Shown in pieces: positions 1 to 5,511 of a DNA stretch of 5,511 nt (the stretch's first letter is position 1; each line of letters opens with the position of its first letter). The position numbers were made by a program, and so were the translations under genes. Below the pieces are notes generated by a model that did not search any database, had not been told where the DNA came from, and saw nothing but the letters and a program-made list of their open reading frames with translations. Origin of the DNA: an uncultured bacterium (GTDB taxonomy: Bacteria > Pseudomonadota > Alphaproteobacteria > SP197); contig CALLQH010000176.1 in the NCBI GenBank assembly GCA_938014945.1, positions 1 through 5,511 of the forward strand, in the 5' to 3' direction.

Positions 1-660
1 GCCCACACCGCGGCCGTGCTCGATGCGGTCGAGAGCATCCTGGGCCCGGACCTGCTGGTCTGGAGCTGCGAGCTGTTCATCAAGGAGCCGGGCACGTCCA
101 AGGTCGTCACCTGGCACCAGGACCTCACCTACTGGGGGCTGGGGGAGACCGACGAGGAACTGACCGCCTGGATCGCACTTTCGCCATCAACGCGGGAATC
201 GGGCTGCATGCGTTTCGTGCCGGGTTCGCACCACCAGGCCATCCTGCCCCACCGCGATACCTTCGCCGACGACAACCTGCTCTCGCGCGGCCAGGAGATC
301 GCCGTGGAAGTGGACGAGACGACGGCCGTCGACGACGTGCTGGCGCCGGGCGAGATGTCGCTCCACCACGGCCGCATGTTCCACGCTTCCGGCCCCAACA
401 CCTCCGACGACCGCCGCATCGGCGCCGTCGTGCGCTACATCACGCCTTCGGTGCGCCAGATCAAGGCCGCGCGCGACTATGCCATGCCGGTGCGCGGCAG
501 GGACACCTCCGGCAACTGGGTGCATGTCCCAATGCCGTCCGCGCCGTTCGATCCCTCCGCCATCGCGCTCTACGAGCAGGTCCTGGCCGATCAGTCCGTG
601 GCCTTGGCCGAAGGGGCGCAGGGGGCGGTCGGCCTCTACGGCAAGCCCGCCCCCGCCTGA
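1..660 (+). CDS. Phytanoyl-CoA dioxygenase (PhyH) family Fe(II)/2-oxoglutarate oxygenase, 5'-truncated
   Basis: The reading frame is open from base 1 to a TGA at 658-660, so the gene enters from outside the window; 219 residues are visible. A GTG at 16 is in frame, but homologous-looking sequence continues upstream of it, so it is not the likely start. PhyH-family enzymes are cytosolic non-haem iron hydroxylases that use O2 and 2-oxoglutarate. The facial triad is visible: WHQD supplies the HxD motif (His39 and Asp41 of the visible part, bases 115-123), and FHASGPN supplies the distal His128 (382-384). Arg139 (415-417), in the N-x-S-x-x-x-R pattern that follows, should bind the 2-oxoglutarate carboxylate. 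FVPGSH is the usual strand before the distal half. Asp at the second metal position argues for a hydroxylase rather than a halogenase, which has Ala or Gly there. About 50-60 N-terminal residues are probably missing. The substrate is unknown. It converges on the GcvT-like gene. Confidence 0.88.
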   Translation, partial: AHTAAVLDAVESILGPDLLVWSCELFIKEPGTSKVVTWHQDLTYWGLGETDEELTAWIALSPSTRESGCMRFVPGSHHQAILPHRDTFADDNLLSRGQEIAVEVDETTAVDDVLAPGEMSLHHGRMFHASGPNTSDDRRIGAVVRYITPSVRQIKAARDYAMPVRGRDTSGNWVHVPMPSAPFDPSAIALYEQVLADQSVALAEGAQGAVGLYGKPAPA

Positions 661-668
661 GCGGCGCT

Positions 669-2165
669 TCAGTCCTCGACGAAGGGCAGGGTGGTGACCT
701 CGGCCTTCACCGTGCCCAGGGGGTGGTGCACCTCCACCGTGTCGCCGATCTTCACGGCGGCATCGACCAGGGCGATGCCCACCGAACGGTCGAGCGCGAA
801 GGAGTGCATCGCCCAGCGCACCGTGCCCTGCCTGCCGGCGGCATCGGTCAGCGGCCAGAACCACTCCAGGCGCGGAAGATCGCCCTCGATGAAGAGGCCC
901 ACGGTCTGGCGCTTCGCACCCTCCTCTCGGATATTCAGCAGAGCTTCCCGGCCGACGAAATCGCCCTTGTCGAGATCGACCAGGCGTTCTCCGCCTGCCT
1001 CGAAGGGGTTCATGTCGGAGTTGGTGAAGTAGGCCGTGTCGGTGACGTTCTTCTCTACCGCCCGGTGCACGTTCGGGCCGGTCACCACCAGGCCGTGCGG
1101 CTTGCCTGCCTCCAGCAGCGCGTTCCACAGCTCCATCGCCCGCGCGCTGGAGGTGGGATAGATCTCGAAGCCCAGCGCGCCGCTCCAGCCGGTGCGCGAG
1201 ACCACGGCCTCGATGCCGGCGACCTTCGTCACCATGCAGCGGTAGAACTTCAGGTCGTCGACCGGGCCTTCCACGATCGGCCGCAACATCTCCACGCACA
1301 GCGGCCCCTGGATCTGCAGCGGCGCCACGTCGGGTTCGCAGATCTCGACGTCATAGCCGCTGTTCGTCGCCAGACCGCGCGCCCACAGGTGCAGGTCGAC
1401 GTCGCCGTGGGAGAGCCAGATCGTGTCCTCCCAGGGCCGCAGGATGACGGGATCGCAGAGGATGCGGCCCTCGGGGTCGCAGACGAAGGAATAGCGGCAG
1501 GCCCCCACCGCGAGCCTGGAGATGTCGCGCGCCACCAGGTAGTTGGCGAAGGCCAGCGCGTCCGGCCCCTTGATCTGCGCCTGGCGCTCGCAGCCCACGT
1601 CCCACATCGTCACGCGCTCGGTCAGCGCGACGTAATCCTCATAGGGCGTGCGGCTGTAGATCATGGGGAAGGTGGTGCGGTTGTAGGCCATGAACTCCAC
1701 GGCACCCGCAGCGATCGAGCCGTCCCAATAGGGCGAGCGGCGTACCGAGGTCGGGATGATGCGCTGGCGCTCCCAGGGCTTAACAGGCTTGGTGTCGAGG
1801 TATTCCGACAGGCGGCTGATCTTCCCGTCCTTCATCTCCAGCACGGCGACGAAGCGGAAGTCGGCGCGCTCGGGCGTGCCGTCGACCTTCGTGCCCGCGC
1901 CGACCAGCTCGCTCCAGAAGGCGCCCTCGGCGATGACGTCGTTGTCGCCCTCGAGGGCATGGCCGATCTCGACGCGGATGTCCTTGAGGCCGCGCACGGC
2001 GCTTTCGACTTCGTGCATCACCTCGGCGTGGCCGCTCATGCGGTCGCCGACGAGCGGCAGGTCGACCACGGCGTCAGGCGCGAAGAGGTCGGCGATGGCG
2101 GCGATGTTTCCGGCGGCGAAGGCGTCGCAATAGGCCCGCAGGGCCTGGGTGGGGGTCATGGTCAT
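669..2165 (-). CDS. SnoaL-like domain fused to GcvT/DmdA-like tetrahydrofolate-dependent methyltransferase
   Basis: This 498-residue protein has two parts. Residues about 4-130 are a SnoaL/NTF2-like alpha+beta cone domain, with AFAAGNIAAIADLFAPDAVVDLP, a central RMSGHAEV and a closing KISRLSEYLD. Residues about 136-420 are a GcvT-type folate-binding aminomethyltransferase domain: MWDVGCERQ (187-195), IKGPDAL (198-204), GRILCDP (233-239), IQGP (285-288), TGWSGALGFEIY (325-336) and KGDFVGREAL (400-409). The remainder is a GcvT C-terminal barrel. The family transfers a one-carbon group from an amine, sulfonium or aryl ether to tetrahydrofolate in the cytosol. WDVxCERQ and YDVEICEPDVAPLQIQGP resemble DMSP demethylase DmdA more than glycine-cleavage T protein, but the substrate cannot be assigned. 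Glu334 lies at the usual folate-binding Glu. The first Asp of the family's DD pair is Cys237; Asp238 is kept. The ATG at 2165 is chosen because AAGGAG (2180-2175) sits 9 bases ahead; an ATG two codons later is too far. It is the second gene of an operon, 14 bases after the small SnoaL gene. Confidence 0.85.
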   Translation of the reverse strand: MTMTPTQALRAYCDAFAAGNIAAIADLFAPDAVVDLPLVGDRMSGHAEVMHEVESAVRGLKDIRVEIGHALEGDNDVIAEGAFWSELVGAGTKVDGTPERADFRFVAVLEMKDGKISRLSEYLDTKPVKPWERQRIIPTSVRRSPYWDGSIAAGAVEFMAYNRTTFPMIYSRTPYEDYVALTERVTMWDVGCERQAQIKGPDALAFANYLVARDISRLAVGACRYSFVCDPEGRILCDPVILRPWEDTIWLSHGDVDLHLWARGLATNSGYDVEICEPDVAPLQIQGPLCVEMLRPIVEGPVDDLKFYRCMVTKVAGIEAVVSRTGWSGALGFEIYPTSSARAMELWNALLEAGKPHGLVVTGPNVHRAVEKNVTDTAYFTNSDMNPFEAGGERLVDLDKGDFVGREALLNIREEGAKRQTVGLFIEGDLPRLEWFWPLTDAAGRQGTVRWAMHSFALDRSVGIALVDAAVKIGDTVEVHHPLGTVKAEVTTLPFVED

Positions 2166-2174
2166 GGGTTGTTT

Positions 2175-2180
2175 CTCCTT
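2175..2180 (-). promoter_or_regulatory. Ribosome binding site overlapping the upstream stop codon
   Basis: AAGGAG on the minus strand starts on the last base of the TGA stop (2182-2180) of the small SnoaL gene and lies 9 bases before the ATG at 2165. Ribosomes ending the first gene therefore finish on the binding site of the second. This suggests translational coupling and similar output of the two proteins, and it fixes the start of the fused protein. Confidence 0.75.
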
Positions 2181-2578
2181 CAGCCGGCCATCGCCATCAC
2201 CGGCCCGTCCGCCCACAGGCGGTAGGGCCTGGCATCGAGATAGAGACTGATGCGGGTGATGCCGCTTGCGCCGACCTCGGCGACGATGGCGAAGGGCAGG
2301 GTGGCGCTTGTCCTCTCGCGCACCAGGTCGGCCGTCATGACGCCCTCGGCCAGCGCCGCCTCGCCGCTCTGGCGTGTCCGGCTGATCTCGAGGGTGCAGC
2401 GGCTCGTCGCGGCGAAGGCCAGGCGCAGGCCCTCTGCGATCTCCCTGCGCCCCACCATGCGCGAACGCAGCAGGGGCATCTCGTAGAGGCAGCCCGGCGC
2501 CAGGGCGTCGAGCAGGGGGCCTGCGTCGCGGCTTTCGTAGGCGGCGTTGTGCAGGGCGATGGCGTCCTGGGGTGTCAT
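2180..2578 (-). CDS. SnoaL/NTF2-like small protein
   Basis: A 132-residue single-domain protein, the usual length for the SnoaL-like/NTF2-like superfamily, which covers cyclases, isomerases, dehydratases and non-catalytic binding or scaffold proteins. An N-terminal helical part (DAIALHNAAYESRDAGPLLDALAP) is followed by YEMPLLRSRMVGRREI, a central AALAEGVMTADLV strand and a C-terminal ITRISLYLDARPYRLW. The same marks recur in order in the N-terminal domain of the next protein (MTP..A, D..AP, PL..RM.G..E, AEG, I+R+S.YLD..P...W), so the two are paralogous. No catalytic residue can be named with confidence. The ATG at 2578 follows GAGGGA (2590-2585) by 6 bases. It is the first gene of the operon, immediately downstream of the TetR operator. 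It may be an enzyme acting on the same substrate, or a partner pairing with the fused domain; both are inference. Confidence 0.8.
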   Translation of the reverse strand: MTPQDAIALHNAAYESRDAGPLLDALAPGCLYEMPLLRSRMVGRREIAEGLRLAFAATSRCTLEISRTRQSGEAALAEGVMTADLVRERTSATLPFAIVAEVGASGITRISLYLDARPYRLWADGPVMAMAG

Positions 2579-2591
2579 GGCGAATCCCTCG

Positions 2592-2620
2592 TTGTCAGAA
2601 GGTAAGTTAATGCTTACCTT
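2592..2620 (+). promoter_or_regulatory. Putative sigma70-type promoter of the tetR-family gene
   Basis: TTGTCA at 2592-2597 is a good -35 match. TACCTT at 2615-2620 is a weaker -10 match, after exactly 17 bases. Transcription would begin near 2627, giving a leader of about 38 bases before the ATG at 2665. The inverted repeat at 2599-2620 covers the spacer and the -10, so a bound repressor would block it. Assigned by eye only. Confidence 0.45.
2599..2620. promoter_or_regulatory. Inverted-repeat operator, likely TetR-family binding site
   Basis: A perfect 8-bp inverted repeat, AAGGTAAG (2599-2606) and CTTACCTT (2613-2620), is separated by TTAATG. It lies in an AT-rich island within GC-rich DNA, between divergent starts at 2578 (-) and 2665 (+). 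A symmetric site beside a divergently transcribed tetR-type gene is the classic arrangement for autoregulation plus control of the opposite operon. It overlaps promoter-like elements in both directions. That the neighbouring regulator binds here is an inference from position and symmetry. Confidence 0.75.
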
Positions 2621-2634
2621 TGCGAAGGTGTCAA
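2605..2634 (-). promoter_or_regulatory. Putative sigma70-type promoter of the SnoaL/GcvT-like operon
   Basis: On the minus strand, TTGACA (2634-2629) is a perfect -35 consensus. After 18 bases comes TTAACT (2610-2605), a partial -10 match; frames one or two bases earlier score about the same. Transcription would start near 2598, about 20 bases before the ATG at 2578. The -10 lies in the centre of the inverted repeat, so repressor binding would exclude RNA polymerase. Confidence 0.5.
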
Positions 2635-2664
2635 CGGCCGGCTTCCGAGGCCAAGGTGCAGGGC

Positions 2665-3303
2665 ATGAACGAACGCGCTCCCGACGGCGATGATCTGCAG
2701 CCCCGGCGCCTGCCCCAGCAGCCGAGGGCGCGGCGCACGGTGGAGCGCCTGCTGGAGGTCACGGCCGAACTGCTGGAGGAGGTCGGCGTCGACCGGGTGA
2801 CGACCAACCTTGTCGCCGAGCGCGCCGGGCTCAACATCGGCACGCTCTACAAGTACTTCCCCAACAAGTACGCCCTGATCGCCGCGCTGGCGCTGGACTT
2901 CGCGGAAGGCCAGATCGAGGCCATGCGCGCCTTCCTGCGCACTGCCGACCCCTCGCGCCCCTGGCAGGCGGTCCACGACGACCTGATCGACGTGCTGGTC
3001 GCCTTCAACCGGCAGCGCACCGGCGCCGTCGCCCTGCAGCGCGCCCTGCTGGCCGTGCCAGAACTGCTCGCCGCCTACCGGCGCATGAACTTCCTCACCG
3101 CGCAGGAGCTCAACGGCTTCCTGCGCCGCTGGGGCGTCGACCTGCCCGACCGGCGGCTCGATCTGATGGTGCTGTGCATGGGCGAGGCCTCCGCGGCCCT
3201 TCTCGACCTGGCCGCCAGCGGCGAGGACTACGCCGCCGACGAGATCGTCGCGGAGATGAAGGCCATGCTGAAGGGCTACATCGCGCTCCACATGGGCGGG
3301 TAA
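2665..3303 (+). CDS. TetR/AcrR-family transcriptional repressor
   Basis: A 212-residue protein, typical for the family. After a Pro/Arg-rich N-terminal arm (residues 1-24) comes the TetR helix-turn-helix domain, about residues 25-72. It runs TVERLLEVTAELLEEVGVDRVTT, then LVAERAGLNIGTLYKYFPNK, where the GTLYKYFPNK recognition helix and turn is diagnostic. The remaining ~140 residues are the helical ligand-binding and dimerisation domain, which is not diagnostic of an effector. The ATG at 2665 is chosen over an in-frame TTG at 2620, because the TTG lies inside the palindrome and -10. AAGGTG (2653-2658) sits 6 bases before the ATG. The gene diverges from the SnoaL/GcvT-like operon and probably represses both it and itself through the inverted repeat at 2599-2620. 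Its inducer is presumably a substrate or intermediate of the pathway. Read-through into the transporter genes downstream is possible. Confidence 0.9.
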   Translation: MNERAPDGDDLQPRRLPQQPRARRTVERLLEVTAELLEEVGVDRVTTNLVAERAGLNIGTLYKYFPNKYALIAALALDFAEGQIEAMRAFLRTADPSRPWQAVHDDLIDVLVAFNRQRTGAVALQRALLAVPELLAAYRRMNFLTAQELNGFLRRWGVDLPDRRLDLMVLCMGEASAALLDLAASGEDYAADEIVAEMKAMLKGYIALHMGG

Positions 3304-3448
3304 GCCCGGATTCCATCCACAAGGTTGTCGAAGTCTGGGCGATTCCACGCAAGCGCGTATGGACGTCTCATTTCTGTCACGAAGGGGTCGCGCAGCGGTA
3401 ACGCACGGCCTCCATGGTTCCCGTCCATTTATATGCTTGGAGCGTCCC
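3304..3448 (+). other. Intergenic leader between the tetR-type gene and the solute-binding protein gene
   Basis: These 145 bases hold no convincing gene. There is no strong terminator after the TetR stop, only a 4-bp CGGG/CCCG stem (3297-3308) with no T-run. An AT-rich TTTATATGCT stretch at 3428-3437 contains a TATATG -10-like hexamer, but no matching -35 lies 16-18 bases upstream. It therefore remains open whether the transporter has its own promoter here or is read from the regulator promoter. No second copy of the 2599-2620 operator is present. Confidence 0.4.
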
Positions 3449-4951
3449 ATGGAATTCAGATGGATCGGTGCCGCCGCGGCGGTTGCCGCCGCGCTGACGT
3501 TTTCGCCGCTGGCCGCGCATGCCGACGATACCCTGAGGCTTGCCTGGGACGAGGACTGGGGCGGGGCCGAAAGCCTCGACCCGATCTCGCCCAACCGCCA
3601 CTACATGATCAACGACATCATCTACAGCCGCCTCATGCGCGAGGACGAGAACGGCGAGCCCATCCCGGAACTGGCCACCGCCTGGTCTGCCTCGGATGAC
3701 GCCATGGAATGGACCATCGACCTGCGCGACGGCGTCATGTTCCACGACGGCAGCACCTTCGATGCCGCCGACGTCGTCTATACCTTCGACCGCATCATGG
3801 ATCCCGAGATCGATTCGCCGGTCGCCTCGGTGCTGCAGATCATCGACCACGTCGAGCTGGTCGACGACGACACGGTGAAGATCGTGCTCTCCTCGCCCCA
3901 TGCCGACCTGCCGCTCCTCCTGCTCGACTACCGCATCCGCATGATCCCCGAAGGTTCGGGCGACACCATCGCCGAAACCGGCATCGGCAGCGGCCCCTTC
4001 AAGCTGGAAAGCTTCGATCCCCAGGGCACCAGCCGCCTCGTCGCCTTCGACGACTACTGGGAGGGCAAGCCGAAGCTCGCCGCCGTGGAGGTCTATTCGA
4101 TCCCTGATTCCGACGCCCGCATCCAGGCCCTGCTCGCGGGCCAGATCGACATGGCCGGCGCATCCTTCCAGCAGGCCCGCCTGTTCCAGGGCAACGACGA
4201 CTTCGTCGTCCAGGTCTATCCCGCCGGTTCCTGGCAGGGCATCGTCTTCCGCACCGACACCCCGCCCTTCGACGACCCGCGCGTGAGGAAGGCGATCCGC
4301 ATCGCTGCCGACCGCCAGGCCTTCATCGATCTGGTCCTGGGAGAGGGCAACGGCGAAATCGCCTGCGACAATCCCGTGTGGAAGGGCGATCCCTACCGCG
4401 CCGACATCGACTGCGCCCAGGACATCGAGGGCGCCAAGGCGCTGCTCGCCGAAGCCGGTTATCCCGACGGCATCTCCTTCGACGTCTACACCAGCAACCT
4501 GGAAAGCGAGATGGTGCCGATCGCCGAGGTCTATCAGCAGCAGGTCGCGCCCGCCGGCATCACGGTCAACGTCGTGATGACCCCGGCCGACGGCTACTGG
4601 TCGGATGTCTGGATGGTGGAATCGGCTTCGATCACCTCCTGGGGCGAACGTCCCGCCGACCAGATCCTCAACGAGGCCTATCGCTCCACCAGTTCGTGGA
4701 ACGAGACCTACTACAACAATCCGGAATTCGACGCCCTGCTCGACCGGGCGCGCAGCGAGCTCGATCCGGACAAGCGCGCCGAACTCTACGGCGATGCCCA
4801 GCGCATGCTGTTCGAGGATGGCGGTTCGTTCATCCCCTACAACATGAACGGCATGCGCATCGTCAGTGCGGACCTCACCAACATTCCCGCGGACCACAAC
4901 GACAACTGGGTCCGCTGGGAGCTGGTCACCAAGGACGGCGCGACCGACTAG
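3449..4951 (+). CDS. ABC transporter periplasmic solute-binding protein, family 5 (DppA/OppA-like)
   Basis: A 500-residue exported protein. Residues 1-25 form a Sec signal peptide: a short charged start, an Ala/Leu-rich core and an AHA cleavage site before Asp26. The mature part shows the family-5 pattern: SLDPISPNRHYMINDIIYSRL near the N-terminus, LRDGVMFHDGSTFDAADVVYT (92-112), GSGPFKLESF (180-189), FDDPRVRKAIRIAADRQ (274-290) and a C-terminal SFIPYNMNG. This family captures peptides, opines, nickel chelates, glycosides or other small organics in the periplasm and delivers them to a DppBCDF-type importer. The ligand cannot be read from the sequence. Two mature cysteines, Cys306 and Cys322, could form a disulfide. 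The start at 3449 is chosen because the signal peptide begins there and GGAG (3439-3442) lies 6 bases ahead; the frame is open farther upstream but lacks these. The permease gene follows after 45 bases that contain a strong hairpin. Confidence 0.93.
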   Translation: MEFRWIGAAAAVAAALTFSPLAAHADDTLRLAWDEDWGGAESLDPISPNRHYMINDIIYSRLMREDENGEPIPELATAWSASDDAMEWTIDLRDGVMFHDGSTFDAADVVYTFDRIMDPEIDSPVASVLQIIDHVELVDDDTVKIVLSSPHADLPLLLLDYRIRMIPEGSGDTIAETGIGSGPFKLESFDPQGTSRLVAFDDYWEGKPKLAAVEVYSIPDSDARIQALLAGQIDMAGASFQQARLFQGNDDFVVQVYPAGSWQGIVFRTDTPPFDDPRVRKAIRIAADRQAFIDLVLGEGNGEIACDNPVWKGDPYRADIDCAQDIEGAKALLAEAGYPDGISFDVYTSNLESEMVPIAEVYQQQVAPAGITVNVVMTPADGYWSDVWMVESASITSWGERPADQILNEAYRSTSSWNETYYNNPEFDALLDRARSELDPDKRAELYGDAQRMLFEDGGSFIPYNMNGMRIVSADLTNIPADHNDNWVRWELVTKDGATD

Positions 4952-4959
4952 AACGGGAA

Positions 4960-4989
4960 GCCGGGCGCGCGTCACGGCGCGTGCCCGGC
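4960..4989 (+). promoter_or_regulatory. Strong intercistronic hairpin between binding-protein and permease genes
   Basis: GCCGGGCGCGCGT (4960-4972) pairs along its whole length with GCGCGTGCCCGGC (4977-4989): 13 base pairs, two of them G-U, closed by a CACG loop. It starts 8 bases after the binding-protein stop and ends 7 bases before the permease ATG. No T-run follows, so it is not a typical intrinsic terminator. Such hairpins in transporter operons can protect the 3' end of the binding-protein message or reduce downstream expression, giving an excess of binding protein over permease. That role is inferred. Confidence 0.6.
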
Positions 4990-4996
4990 AGCCGCC

Positions 4997-5511
4997 ATGG
5001 TCCGCCTGATCATCCAGAGAATCCTGTCGTCGGCCGTCACGCTCGCGCTGCTGACGGTCTTCGTCTTCTTCGCCGTGGAACTGCTGCCGGGCGATACCTG
5101 CACGGCCTATCTCGGGCGCGACGCCAAGGGCGACCGCCTGGAGATCTGCCGCGAGAACATGGGCCTCAACCGCCCCGCGGTGGAGCGTTTCGCAGACTGG
5201 GCCTCGGGCGCGCTGGTCGGCGATTTCGGTGTCTCGCCCTACCGCAACAAGCCGGTCTCGGAGATCGTCGGCTGGCGCATGAGGAACACACTCGTCCTGG
5301 CGCTCTCGGCCTCGCTCTTCGGCATTCCGCTGGCCATCTTCTTCGGCATCGTCGCGGGGATACGGCGCGACAAGCCGGTCGACATGGTGCTCTCCTCCAC
5401 CAGCATCCTGGCGATGACCGTGCCGGAGTTCGTCTCGGCGACGCTGCTTATCCTCGTCTTCTCGATCTCCCTGGGCTGGACCAGCGGCGTCGTCACCGCG
5501 CCCGTCGATGC
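4997..5511 (+). CDS. ABC transporter permease, DppB-like (3'-truncated)
   Basis: The frame is open from the ATG at 4997 to the window edge: 171 full codons, roughly half of a ~310-330-residue DppB-type permease. This inner-membrane subunit forms half of the translocation channel. The first membrane helix is at about residues 5-30, ending in ELLPGD. A periplasmic stretch carries MGLNRP (55-60), GDFGVS (75-80) and the PVSEIVGWRMRNT lead into the transmembrane domain. Helix 2 is at about 97-120 and helix 3 at about 133-157, with the family's VPEF. The coupling loop to the ATPase is beyond the window. Cys35 and Cys51 lie in the first periplasmic loop. No good ribosome binding site precedes the ATG, because the hairpin at 4960-4989 occupies that position. 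Translation may therefore be weak or coupled. A DppC-like permease and ATPases are expected downstream. Confidence 0.88.
   Translation, partial: MVRLIIQRILSSAVTLALLTVFVFFAVELLPGDTCTAYLGRDAKGDRLEICRENMGLNRPAVERFADWASGALVGDFGVSPYRNKPVSEIVGWRMRNTLVLALSASLFGIPLAIFFGIVAGIRRDKPVDMVLSSTSILAMTVPEFVSATLLILVFSISLGWTSGVVTAPVD

Noticed and set aside
187..1299. A 370-codon minus-strand open frame spanning the PhyH gene end and part of the GcvT-like gene.
   Set aside because: It is out of frame with both recognised proteins and is Arg/Gly-rich without motifs; a GC-driven shadow.
723..2225. A 500-codon open frame on the plus strand opposite the SnoaL-GcvT gene.
   Set aside because: Its translation is rich in His, Arg, Val and Asp with no recognisable domain. 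It is the usual antisense shadow in GC-rich DNA, while the minus-strand protein shows clear family motifs.
3294..3308. Possible terminator stem at the tetR-type stop codon.
   Set aside because: Only four base pairs and no following T-run; too weak to call.
3395..3402. GCGGTAAC upstream of the binding-protein gene, resembling half of the palindromic operator.
   Set aside because: Only GGTAA matches, and no second arm occurs at the required spacing, so it does not support a second operator.
3471..3482. A 12-bp palindrome CCGCCGCGGCGG.
   Set aside because: It lies in the alanine-rich core of the signal peptide and is explained by GCC/GCG alanine codons.
2614..3594. A 326-codon minus-strand open frame opposite the tetR-type gene.
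   Set aside because: It would run through the regulator, the intergenic leader and the signal-peptide region, with no domain or ribosome binding site.
3377..4975. A 532-codon open frame on the minus strand opposite the solute-binding protein gene.
   Set aside because: Low-complexity antisense translation without domains, opposite a protein with a signal peptide and family-5 motifs.

Overview
The window is GC-rich, densely coded DNA with AAGGAG-type ribosome binding sites and short intergenic gaps. Together with the protein families present, this suggests a high-GC proteobacterium, most likely an alphaproteobacterium. That placement is an inference; there is no rRNA or marker gene. No mobile element, CRISPR array, tRNA or rRNA was seen.

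Layout. (1) At 1-660 (+) is the 3' part of an Fe(II)/2-oxoglutarate-dependent dioxygenase of the phytanoyl-CoA dioxygenase (PhyH) family. (2) Converging on it, with 8 bp between the stop codons, is a minus-strand two-gene operon transcribed from about 2600 down to 669. Its first gene encodes a small SnoaL/NTF2-like protein (2578-2180). Its second gene encodes a two-domain protein (2165-669): an N-terminal SnoaL-like domain fused to a GcvT/DmdA-like tetrahydrofolate-dependent methyltransferase. The free SnoaL protein and the fused domain resemble each other clearly, so they look like a duplicated pair. (3) Divergent from this operon is a TetR-family repressor gene (2665-3303, +). The 86-bp gap between the divergent starts holds a perfect 8-bp inverted repeat with a 6-bp spacer, overlapped by promoter-like elements facing both ways. 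(4) Next come a periplasmic family-5 (peptide/opine/nickel-type) solute-binding protein (3449-4951, +) and the start of its DppB-like permease (4997 to the window edge). A 13-bp-stem hairpin lies between them.

Reading of the locus. The gene set fits a repressor-controlled catabolic module. A family-5 ABC importer would bring in a small organic solute. A folate-dependent GcvT-like enzyme, helped by two SnoaL-fold partners, would remove a one-carbon group, and a PhyH oxygenase could hydroxylate the substrate or product. The substrate cannot be read from the sequence. The most unusual items are the SnoaL-GcvT fusion beside a free SnoaL paralogue, the well-defined TetR operator, and the strong intercistronic hairpin.
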